Both the position numbers and the translations under genes were made by a program. Positions 1-5,103 of a stretch of DNA of 5,103 nt are shown here, piece after piece. Within the stretch, counting starts at the first letter, position 1. Each line of letters begins with the position of its first letter. The notes under the pieces were generated by a model that saw only the letters and a program-made list of their open reading frames with translations, did not search any database and had not been told where the DNA came from. The stretch spans positions 1 to 5,103 of the forward strand of contig DAHXMP010000066.1 in the NCBI GenBank assembly GCA_027371665.1, written 5' to 3'. This DNA comes from Bacteroidota bacterium (lineage in GTDB: Bacteria > Bacteroidota > Ignavibacteria > Kapaibacteriales > UBA2268).

Positions 1-478
1 AAGAAATAAAATCATATTCTATGTAATGACTTTCAAGGTTGAATGAATCAACATCCAAACCCTTAGATTTTGCCGACTTCACTTTTTCTATATTAGGCTC
101 GCATCCCTTTGCCTTGATTTTTCCATCCGAAAAAATATTCAAAGCTTTTATAAATTCACCATGTCCGCAGCCAATGTCAAGCCATGATATATCCGGGACA
201 TTCTTCAAAGATGTTCCGAAAATTTCATTCAGGATATTTAAAAATCTTGTAACCTGTACATCATTAAAATTTCCCGTTAAATCAAGTGTTTCATCTCCCT
301 TGTGCAAGCCTGTAACGGAAGCCGAGGAAATATCTTCAATAGATGGCTTGGGATTTACATACAGCAAACCGCACCCTGAGCATTTCACAAGGCTATACCC
401 GTTTTCACTGTCAAAAAACGTGTTTTGAAATGAACCGCAAAAATAGCAACTGACGCTTGCTGTTTTAATTATGTTCAT
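1..478 (-). CDS. Zinc-ribbon class I SAM-dependent methyltransferase, C-terminus cut by window edge
   Basis: Reading leftward from ATG at 478-476, the frame stays open for 159 codons to the window edge, so only the N-terminal part is visible. Two cysteine pairs, C11-x2-C14 and C33-x2-C36, the second followed by GLLYVNPKP (residues 37-45), form the N-terminal zinc ribbon common on class I methyltransferases of surface-polysaccharide clusters. SAM-binding motif I is LDIGCGHGEF at residues 100-109. GCEPN (125-129) fits the strand-2 acidic residue (E127) that binds the SAM ribose. The start is supported by AGGGA 8 bases upstream and by completeness of the zinc ribbon. The gene follows the sugar amidotransferase by 37 bases in the same direction, so a role in methylating a sugar or glycan end is likely. 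That role is inferred from context; the acceptor cannot be read from the sequence. The methyltransferase fold is secure, the substrate unknown. Confidence 0.88.
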   Translation of the reverse strand, partial: MNIIKTASVSCYFCGSFQNTFFDSENGYSLVKCSGCGLLYVNPKPSIEDISSASVTGLHKGDETLDLTGNFNDVQVTRFLNILNEIFGTSLKNVPDISWLDIGCGHGEFIKALNIFSDGKIKAKGCEPNIEKVKSAKSKGLDVDSFNLESHYIEYDFIS

Positions 479-486
479 AGGAAATT

Positions 487-491
487 TCCCT
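487..491 (-). promoter_or_regulatory. Ribosome binding site of the methyltransferase gene
   Basis: AGGGA lies 8 bases before the ATG at 478 on the minus strand, in the 37-base gap after the amidotransferase stop. It is one of the clearer Shine-Dalgarno matches in the window. It supports the chosen start and suggests independent ribosome loading within a shared message. Confidence 0.5.
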
Positions 492-515
492 GATTCACAA
501 ACCTGTTTCTGCAAA

Positions 516-1685
516 TTATGATAATTTAAATAATTTGTTAAATGGTTTTTTAATAAACGCTATTGTTTTGATTGTACTTTTAACGATGTGATTATTCAGC
601 AATAATTTTGTATATGATTTGAACAAGAGATGAGATTGCATCGGCAATTTCATGTATATATTAAATTCATCTACCGTGAAATCAAGTTTTTTTATGACAA
701 ATTCCCTGTCCTGCCTCAGCAATTCAGGTTCATAAATTTCTTTTTCAAGTTTAGCGAGTGCTTCTTCTCTTGTTAATTGTCCCGAATAAATCAGGCTCGA
801 ATAATGTGCCCTTCTCTTATCAATACCGAATTTATTCGGCAGAATATACCCCTGGTAAAATCTCGTAAAAACGGATTCATAGTGCTTCAAACCGTAATCA
901 TTCCAACCAAGCTCGCTTACAAGCTCTTTTTTTGCCTTGTCATAATTATAATCGAGGAAATTTAAAAGCTCAAATCTTTTAAGTGCGGGGAAGTCTCTCA
1001 AAAAAGTAAAAAAGCCGATTAATAGATAAGAATTAAATTTTCTTTTTTTTCCGTATTTTTTTTGGATTGATTTTATTAACCCGGCATCCAGTTTTGAACC
1101 GCTGACCCAGGCTTTTGGCATAGTTGATTCGCTTGCAAAATTAACTCCGCTTATGAAAGAACGAATATGATATTTTTTAGCCTGTTCATATATTGCGGCA
1201 AAAATCGCATGGTCTGTTAATATTTCTATGTCAATTATCGAAGCCTTGAAAAATGATTTCTGCAGCTCTTTGAACTCCTCCCAGTCAATCACATGAGTAT
1301 ATAAATCAATGCCGAGTTTTCTGACAGTCAATTCAATGTTTTTAACGGCTTGTTCCGAATCCCATCCGTTGTCGAGATGAACTGCAAGCGGCTTTAATCC
1401 AAATTGTTTTGCTTTCAATGCGGTATATGTACTGTCAACACCACCGCTTAAACCAATGATGCAATCATATTTTTTTTTAAGTCCTTCCTGCTTTATTTGT
1501 TCGATTTTTCGCTGTAATTCCAGTAATCGCTTTTCGGGGGAAAGGTTATAAGGATAGAGATTTTTGTAAAAATCATCATAATGTTGACAATGGGAGCAAA
1601 TCCCCCTTACATCAAATTTTATATCCGGGTCTGTTGTGTCCATAACACAACGGGAACAAATCCGATATTTATTTCCATTATTCAT
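516..1685 (-). CDS. N-acetyl sugar amidotransferase (WbpG/PseA family)
   Basis: This 389-residue protein belongs to the ATP-dependent amidotransferase family that includes WbpG, WbuX and PseA. These enzymes use ammonia from a HisH/HisF-like pair to turn an acetamido group on an activated sugar, or on a nonulosonic acid precursor, into an acetamidino group in the cytoplasm. The N-terminus holds a zinc-finger-like cysteine set, C10-x2-C13 and C30-x2-C33, enclosing the family signature RCVMDTTDPDI (12-22). The ATP-pyrophosphatase PP-loop is SGGVDS at 80-85. A conserved C-terminal stretch lies around HYESVFTRFYQGYILPNKFG (268-287), followed by DKRRAHYSSLI. Length matches the family (about 380). 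The last 45 or so residues are Lys-rich and look family-variable. The ATG follows the hisF2 TAA with no gap, implying translational coupling; a weak AAGGA lies about 13 bases upstream. Family assignment is strong; which sugar it modifies cannot be decided here, so no symbol is given. Confidence 0.93.
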   Translation of the reverse strand: MNNGNKYRICSRCVMDTTDPDIKFDVRGICSHCQHYDDFYKNLYPYNLSPEKRLLELQRKIEQIKQEGLKKKYDCIIGLSGGVDSTYTALKAKQFGLKPLAVHLDNGWDSEQAVKNIELTVRKLGIDLYTHVIDWEEFKELQKSFFKASIIDIEILTDHAIFAAIYEQAKKYHIRSFISGVNFASESTMPKAWVSGSKLDAGLIKSIQKKYGKKRKFNSYLLIGFFTFLRDFPALKRFELLNFLDYNYDKAKKELVSELGWNDYGLKHYESVFTRFYQGYILPNKFGIDKRRAHYSSLIYSGQLTREEALAKLEKEIYEPELLRQDREFVIKKLDFTVDEFNIYMKLPMQSHLLFKSYTKLLLNNHIVKSTIKTIAFIKKPFNKLFKLS

Positions 1686-2444
1686 TTAGCTTAAATATTC
1701 CTTCAGTTCTTGCTGTGTCGGATAATTAATTAAAACTGCTTTATGCACACCCTGGTAAACGAGCATGCTTCCGGCAGCCACAGCAGAAGCCCCGGCAACG
1801 GTAGCTTCTTTGAAATGCTTTAATTGTCCTGCTCCGCCAGATGCGATGACGGGAATTGAAACAACAGAAGAAATTTTCCTGATTAATTCAATGTCATAAC
1901 CCGACATTGTGCCGTCCCTGTCAATCGAGTTCAGGAGCAATTCTCCGGCACCGAGTTCTTCCATTCTTTTAGAATGTAATTCGAGCTGTGAATTTATTTT
2001 CTCCTTACCTGATTGAGAGTATATATAATATTTGCCGAATAAATTTCTTTTAACGTCCATAGCCGCAACTATACTCTGGCTCCCGAATCTTTCAGAGGCT
2101 TCACGAATAAATTCGGGTTTTTCGACAGCATAACTATTAATAATTACTTTTTCAATACCGATTTTAAATAAGTTTTTTATATCATCAATGCTCCGAATAC
2201 CACCGCCGTAGCCAATTGGCATAAAAGCCTCACTGACTATTTCACTGATTAAATTGAAATCAGGCTTCCGTTTTTCTATCGTTGCCGTAATATCCAAAAG
2301 AACAATTTCATCAACTTCTTTTTCATTGAAAATGCGTACAATATTTCGCGGGTCACCCAAATACTTAGGATTGGAGAATCTGACAGTCTTGACAAATCCT
2401 CCGTTTTTCAATAAAAGACAAGGTATAACTCTGGTTTTTAGCAT
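1686..2444 (-). CDS. HisF2-type (AglZ/HisF2 family) ammonia-channelling subunit for acetamidino-sugar synthesis
   Basis: A 252-residue (beta/alpha)8-barrel protein similar to imidazole glycerol phosphate synthase subunit HisF, of the paralogous HisF2 kind that works with HisH2 and a WbpG/PseA amidotransferase. The start ATG at 2444 gives MLKTRVIPCLLLKNGG, exactly where HisF proteins begin; an in-frame TTG at 2474 would add ten unmatched residues. With this start the numbering follows Thermotoga HisF. The ammonia-gate residues R5, E46 and K99 are present, and E168 matches E167 with a one-residue shift. Catalytic D130 is kept, but catalytic D11 is Leu. Phosphate-site loops GYGGGIRS (78-85) and ASGGAG (201-206) and the LLNSIDRDGT segment (170-179) are intact. 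Loss of D11 argues against histidine synthesis and fits a role in passing glutamine-derived ammonia to the gene immediately downstream. No HisH partner is in the window. The family call is strong; loss of ImGP cyclase activity is inferred. Confidence 0.92.
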   Translation of the reverse strand: MLKTRVIPCLLLKNGGFVKTVRFSNPKYLGDPRNIVRIFNEKEVDEIVLLDITATIEKRKPDFNLISEIVSEAFMPIGYGGGIRSIDDIKNLFKIGIEKVIINSYAVEKPEFIREASERFGSQSIVAAMDVKRNLFGKYYIYSQSGKEKINSQLELHSKRMEELGAGELLLNSIDRDGTMSGYDIELIRKISSVVSIPVIASGGAGQLKHFKEATVAGASAVAAGSMLVYQGVHKAVLINYPTQQELKEYLS

Positions 2445-2471
2445 TATATTAATAATTAATTGATAACGTTG

Positions 2472-2502
2472 CAAAATTAATTAAAATAGTATAAGGATTA
2501 AA
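2472..2502 (-). promoter_or_regulatory. Candidate Bacteroidota-type promoter for the sugar-modification genes
   Basis: In the 73-base gap between rpoN and hisF2, TAATTTTG (2479-2472) is a perfect TAxxTTTG match. It is preceded at exactly 19 bases by TTTA (2502-2499), three of four bases of the TTTG -33 element. This predicts a transcript start near 2465 and a leader of about 20 bases before the hisF2 ATG. The gap is AT-rich, so a chance match is possible. It would let the sugar genes be expressed separately from rpoN. Confidence 0.4.
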
Positions 2503-2517
2503 AAGGAGCAAACAAGA

Positions 2518-4251
2518 TTATAATTCTTTTCTTAACCTAGCAACGGGGATTTTTAGCTGTTCACGGTACTTCGCAACAGTCCGGCGTGCCACATTATAGC
2601 CTTTTGCCTTGAGTTCCTTTGCGATTTTATCATCGCTATACGGTTTGTTTTTCGCTTCTTTATCAATTATGTCCTTTAGGATTTGCTTAATGACTCGGGT
2701 TGAAACATCTTCTCCGTCTTCATTCGGCAGAGATTCACTGAAGAAAAACTTTAATTCGAAAATTCCAAATTCGGTTTGGACGTATTTGCCGTTCACTATG
2801 CGGCATACCGTTGAGATATCAAGACCGGTTACTTCAGCCACATTTTTATAGATTAGAGGTTTAAGAGAATTAGGACCATGTTCGAAGAAATCTTTTTGTA
2901 ATCCCGCAATAGCAGTCATAACTTTCAGCATAGTGCTTTTTCTTTGCCTTATTGCCTGAATCAGGAATTTCGCATCTTCATATTTGTTTCTAATCCATTC
3001 CCTTGTTTCTTTGTTGAAGACCTTAAGCCGGGCTTCTTTCTTTAGTTTTTCATAAGTCTGGCTAAGTTTGAGAGCAGGGATCCTGCTGTCATTTATGTTT
3101 ATCATTATTTCGCCGGTCGCTTCATCTCTTTCTATAATGAAGTCAGGAATAATCGTATTTATGGAAGACTGGGTATCCAGCCCTCCCGGTTTCGGATTAA
3201 GTTTCCTGATAAATTCAATAGCTTCTTTCAAATAACTTTCGGTAACTCCAAGCTGTTTCATAATAACCGGATAATGCTTCATCGTAAAAGGTTCGTAAGC
3301 ATTTTCCAATATTTCAAGTGCAAGTTTCTGTGCCGCGTTCGGCTTAACGATTGAACGACACTGTGCTACAAGGCACTCCTGCACAGAACGTGAACCGAAA
3401 CCCGGGGGTTCTAAATTTTGAATTAATATCAAAACCTTTTCTGCATGTTCAAGAGTAACAGAATTCAACATTAACAGTTCATCTGCTTCATTAACTTCAT
3501 CTAAGACGTCGGTATCATATTCAGAAGAACCATTAACTTTTTTATGTTTTACAAGGGCAATTGCCTCGGGAGATACGGCAAATTCGCGTGCCGGATTTTG
3601 AATATTAGCCGCCAGGAATTTTTCTCTTTGCAGTTCTTCATATTTTATTTGTTCCTGGAGGTTTCTTTCGGATATTATTTCATTTGTTTCATAAACAATC
3701 TCAGCAAGGTCTCTTCTCAAATAGCCGTCGTTATCGACATTGCCGATTATTTGTTCACCTAAGATATATTCTTCTGTATTTATATCAAGCATCCTGAGTT
3801 GTTGTATCAATTCTTCGGTTAAAGAGATATTGTCTTTTATCTGAAAGTATTCATGGTCTTCATCATCAGAATCAGGCAATGGTTTTGTCCTTTTTGAATA
3901 TAGAGAATCATCCTGCCATAAAAGCCTGTAAAATTCAAACGGGTCTCCTTTGTCATCAATCCGTTCGGGAGCAAGCTCGACATCGGACATGTCTTCGGTA
4001 TATTCTGTCTCGAGGGCAGGTGAATCTTTTGTCGTATAGTCAGGGATATCTTCTCGTTCATATTCGTCGGGAGATTCTGCAATAATAATGTCTTCAAGAC
4101 CTGATTCTTCGAGCATGGGATTTTGCTCGATTTCCTGCCTGACTGTCTGCTCAAGTTGAATTAAAGGCAACTGCAAAAGCTTTAAATATTGAATTTGCTG
4201 AGGAGTAAGAGTCTGTGTTAAAGAAGTTCGGAGGTCAAGAGATAGTTTCAT
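2518..4251 (-). CDS. rpoN: RNA polymerase sigma-54 factor RpoN
   Basis: Sigma-54 directs RNA polymerase to -24/-12 promoters and needs an AAA+ enhancer-binding activator to open them. The protein has 577 residues. Region I, the activator-interacting Gln/Leu-rich segment, is residues 1-49 (LRTSLTQTLTPQQIQYLKLL and on). Residues 50-140 form the acidic, variable region II. The core-binding domain covers about 142-400, with EPPGFGSRSVQECL at 281-294. The helix-turn-helix and DNA-contact part covers about 438-505 (KDFFEHGPNSLKPL, then GIFELKFFFSES). The RpoN box is ARRTVAKYRE at 555-564. The start at 4251 is chosen because region I begins there and GGAG lies 6 bases upstream; upstream in-frame codons add a Lys-rich tail unlike the family. 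It overlaps the end of the DUF3109 gene by 17 bases. It is about 100 residues longer than E. coli RpoN (477), largely from an extra block at about 190-263. The STVSR motif seen in many homologues reads STVCR (480-484). Confidence 0.97.
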   Translation of the reverse strand: MKLSLDLRTSLTQTLTPQQIQYLKLLQLPLIQLEQTVRQEIEQNPMLEESGLEDIIIAESPDEYEREDIPDYTTKDSPALETEYTEDMSDVELAPERIDDKGDPFEFYRLLWQDDSLYSKRTKPLPDSDDEDHEYFQIKDNISLTEELIQQLRMLDINTEEYILGEQIIGNVDNDGYLRRDLAEIVYETNEIISERNLQEQIKYEELQREKFLAANIQNPAREFAVSPEAIALVKHKKVNGSSEYDTDVLDEVNEADELLMLNSVTLEHAEKVLILIQNLEPPGFGSRSVQECLVAQCRSIVKPNAAQKLALEILENAYEPFTMKHYPVIMKQLGVTESYLKEAIEFIRKLNPKPGGLDTQSSINTIIPDFIIERDEATGEIMININDSRIPALKLSQTYEKLKKEARLKVFNKETREWIRNKYEDAKFLIQAIRQRKSTMLKVMTAIAGLQKDFFEHGPNSLKPLIYKNVAEVTGLDISTVCRIVNGKYVQTEFGIFELKFFFSESLPNEDGEDVSTRVIKQILKDIIDKEAKNKPYSDDKIAKELKAKGYNVARRTVAKYREQLKIPVARLRKEL

Positions 4252-4846
4252 GCACAGCTCCGAAAGAAAAAATGCTTTTTTTCTTTTCTTTTTGAGAAAC
4301 AACATACAATTCAAGTGTCTTAAACCATTCTTCACCATATGCTCTGATTAAGGCATCCTGTAAAGAACTGGTCATTTTCACCTTTTCTTTTATTCCCTTC
4401 TTTTGGCCGGGTATACACTCAGTAATTTTTTGGTAATAAAGATATTTTCTTCCAGTATTCGATACCCTGATTGGAAACAAATGGCATGATATTGGTTTCC
4501 TGAAACTGCTTAGTCCTTTGTTGTATGCTTTTTCAATAGCACATAGGGCAACAGAGTTTTCGAAATACACAAATACACATTCTTTTTTGTCTATGCACAT
4601 TGTCGAATAATCACCTGTATCACCTTCATAGAAACAGTACCTGTTTATGTAATCTATGGATTTTTCAGGAATAAAATTTTTTATTTCTTCATAATTATTT
4701 TGAATCTTTTCAATTTCATCGTCGAGAAGAGGTGCTCCATACTTACCCGGAAACGTACAGCACGCACCTTTGCATTTTTTCAAATCGCATGCAAAATGTG
4801 ATTCTGTTATTTCCTCATCAAGCAGTATGTTGTCTATATTAATCAT
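4235..4846 (-). CDS. DUF3109 family (YkgJ-like) cysteine-cluster protein
   Basis: A 203-residue protein matching the DUF3109 family, widespread in Bacteroidota and relatives and related to the YkgJ/UPF0153 zinc- or iron-binding cysteine-cluster proteins. Ten cysteines are visible. C20, C25, C29 and C30 lie in FACDLKKCKGACC (18-30), and the rest are C71, C84, C90, C102, C121 and C144. The segment PISCHLFPIRV (118-128) is the other recognisable family motif. This spacing suggests a bound metal ion or Fe-S cluster, but the biochemical role is not established. No signal peptide or membrane helix is seen, so it is probably cytoplasmic. It is the first gene of the leftward run and shares 17 bases with rpoN, so the two are almost certainly co-transcribed. 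The start ATG at 4846 has no clear Shine-Dalgarno sequence but leaves a short leader after the candidate promoter. Family call is good; function is unknown. Confidence 0.88.
   Translation of the reverse strand: MINIDNILLDEEITESHFACDLKKCKGACCTFPGKYGAPLLDDEIEKIQNNYEEIKNFIPEKSIDYINRYCFYEGDTGDYSTMCIDKKECVFVYFENSVALCAIEKAYNKGLSSFRKPISCHLFPIRVSNTGRKYLYYQKITECIPGQKKGIKEKVKMTSSLQDALIRAYGEEWFKTLELYVVSQKEKKKSIFSFGAVHETIS
4258..4261 (-). promoter_or_regulatory. Ribosome binding site deciding the rpoN start
   Basis: GGAG sits 6 bases before the ATG at 4251 on the minus strand, inside the 3' end of the DUF3109 gene. Its good spacing selects this start over the upstream in-frame codons that would lengthen RpoN by 29 residues. 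Confidence 0.65.
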
Positions 4847-4879
4847 TAACGTTAAATTTTGTTTGTTTACCTATCTGTG

Positions 4880-4910
4880 CTAATATAACAATTATATCGA
4901 TACCGACAAA
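4880..4910 (-). promoter_or_regulatory. Candidate Bacteroidota-type promoter of the DUF3109-rpoN unit
   Basis: On the minus strand TTTG (4910-4907) is followed after exactly 19 bases by TATATTAG (4887-4880), five of six fixed positions of TAxxTTTG. The predicted transcript start is near 4873, leaving about 27 bases before the DUF3109 ATG at 4846. A TATAAT at 4896-4891 is an alternative -10, but no good -35 stands at 17 bases from it. The match is by pattern only. Confidence 0.45.
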
Positions 4911-4938
4911 CAAAATCTTGAGTGAAAAAAATCATTTG

Positions 4939-4994
4939 GTAGACCATTGCCAATTTAAAAAAAATTTTTATTTTAAGGCATGTAAAAGGTCTAC
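4939..4994. repeat. Nested inverted repeat in the divergent intergenic region
   Basis: Three inverted pairs share one centre: GTAGACC (4939-4945) with GGTCTAC (4988-4994), TGCC (4948-4951) with GGCA (4977-4980), and TTAAAA (4955-4960) with TTTTAA (4971-4976). Short unpaired stretches separate them. The 197-base region 4847-5043 between divergent genes otherwise holds only the two promoter candidates. The structure could be a hairpin or a pair of operator half-sites. It lacks the GC-rich stem of an intrinsic terminator, and no gene is seen ending here. Confidence 0.45.
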
Positions 4995-5015
4995 TTTATC
5001 TAAGCTTTGTTAAAA

Positions 5016-5023
5016 TATGTTTG
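5016..5023 (+). promoter_or_regulatory. Candidate -7 element of the divergent rightward gene
   Basis: TATGTTTG matches TAxxTTTG perfectly and lies 20 bases before the ATG at 5044. The upstream -33 element is weak: the nearest candidate is TTTA at 4995-4998, 17 bases away. With it, transcription would start near 5030, leaving a leader of about 14 bases that contains AGGA (5031-5034), 9 bases from the ATG. Confidence 0.35.
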
Positions 5024-5043
5024 AAATTTTAGGAATATTATTC

Positions 5044-5103
5044 ATGTCAATTGTCAGACTTAAATATTTGAAATTATTTATTTTTTTGTTTTGTTTATTT
5101 ATT
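5044..5103 (+). CDS. Start of a rightward gene with a signal-peptide-like N-terminus (partial)
   Basis: From ATG at 5044 the frame stays open for 20 codons to the window edge. The residues are a short basic stretch (Arg5, Lys7, Lys10) followed by an unbroken hydrophobic run rich in Phe, Leu and Ile from residue 11 to the edge, as in a Sec signal peptide or first membrane helix. Cys17 within the run might be a lipobox cysteine, but the residues just before it are Leu-Phe rather than the usual small residues, so this is doubtful. AGGA 9 bases before the ATG and a TATGTTTG element 20 bases before it support a real start. The fragment is too short to name a product, and chance in AT-rich DNA cannot be excluded. 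Confidence 0.5.
   Translation, partial: MSIVRLKYLKLFIFLFCLFI

Noticed and set aside
39..428. A 129-codon open frame on the plus strand
   Set aside because: It is antisense to the methyltransferase frame, which carries a zinc ribbon and SAM motif I. The plus-strand translation shows no recognisable motif.
480..489. Perfect 10-base palindrome GGAAATTTCC just before the methyltransferase ATG
   Set aside because: It coincides with the ribosome binding site and is short and AT-centred; as a lone copy it is not strong enough to call an operator.
1686..2444. Histidine-biosynthesis HisF
   Set aside because: Asp11 is replaced by Leu, and the partner gene is a WbpG/PseA-type amidotransferase with no other his genes nearby.
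2445..2474. TTG start ten codons upstream of hisF2
   Set aside because: HisF family proteins begin at the MLKTRVIPCL segment, and the TTG would overlap the candidate promoter's -7 element.
3837..4154. A 105-codon minus-strand frame inside rpoN
   Set aside because: It lies within the acidic region II part of rpoN in another frame and has no motif or start signal; it is a shadow of rpoN.
4252..4338. N-terminal extension of RpoN by 29 residues from an upstream start
   Set aside because: The extension overlaps the DUF3109 coding end, is Lys-rich and unlike RpoN proteins, and a well-spaced GGAG precedes the ATG at 4251.
1..5103. CRISPR array, tRNA, insertion sequence, toxin-antitoxin or phage-defence system
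   Set aside because: No regularly spaced repeats, cloverleaf-like segments, transposase motifs, terminal inverted repeats or toxin/defence domains were seen on either strand.

Overview
The window is AT-rich (roughly 35-40 % GC by eye). It reads as a chromosomal segment of a bacterium from the Bacteroidota / Ignavibacteriota-Chlorobi group. Three observations point that way: a DUF3109-type cysteine-cluster protein next to rpoN, weak or absent Shine-Dalgarno sequences at several starts, and upstream elements resembling the Bacteroidota promoter (TTTG, about 19 bases, then TAxxTTTG). The phylum is an inference; no rRNA or other phylogenetic marker is present.

Five genes read leftward (minus strand). 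In transcription order they are a DUF3109/YkgJ-like cysteine-cluster protein (4235-4846), the sigma-54 factor RpoN (2518-4251), a HisF2-type cyclase-like subunit (1686-2444), an N-acetyl sugar amidotransferase of the WbpG/PseA family (516-1685), and a zinc-ribbon SAM methyltransferase (1-478) cut by the window edge. DUF3109 and rpoN overlap by 17 bases and form one transcription unit. After a 73-base gap with its own candidate promoter comes the surface-sugar block. There hisF2 and the amidotransferase abut exactly (TAA followed directly by ATG), and the methyltransferase follows 37 bases later. On the right, a divergent plus-strand gene starts at 5044. Only its first 20 codons are visible, and they look like a signal peptide.

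The sugar block fits the known scheme in which a HisH2 glutaminase and HisF2 supply ammonia to a WbpG/PseA-type enzyme. That enzyme converts an acetamido group on a nucleotide-activated sugar, or on a nonulosonic-acid precursor, into an acetamidino group for O-antigen, capsule or glycoprotein glycans. No HisH2 gene is in the window, so it should lie beyond position 1 or elsewhere. The HisF2 reading is supported at residue level: the ammonia-gate residues of HisF are kept, while the catalytic Asp11 is Leu.

I see no mobile element, CRISPR array, tRNA or rRNA, and no convincing intrinsic terminator. Nothing here amounts to a clearly undescribed system. The points most worth a second look are a roughly 75-residue insertion in the RpoN core-binding domain, the missing HisH2 partner, and a nested inverted repeat in the divergent intergenic region.
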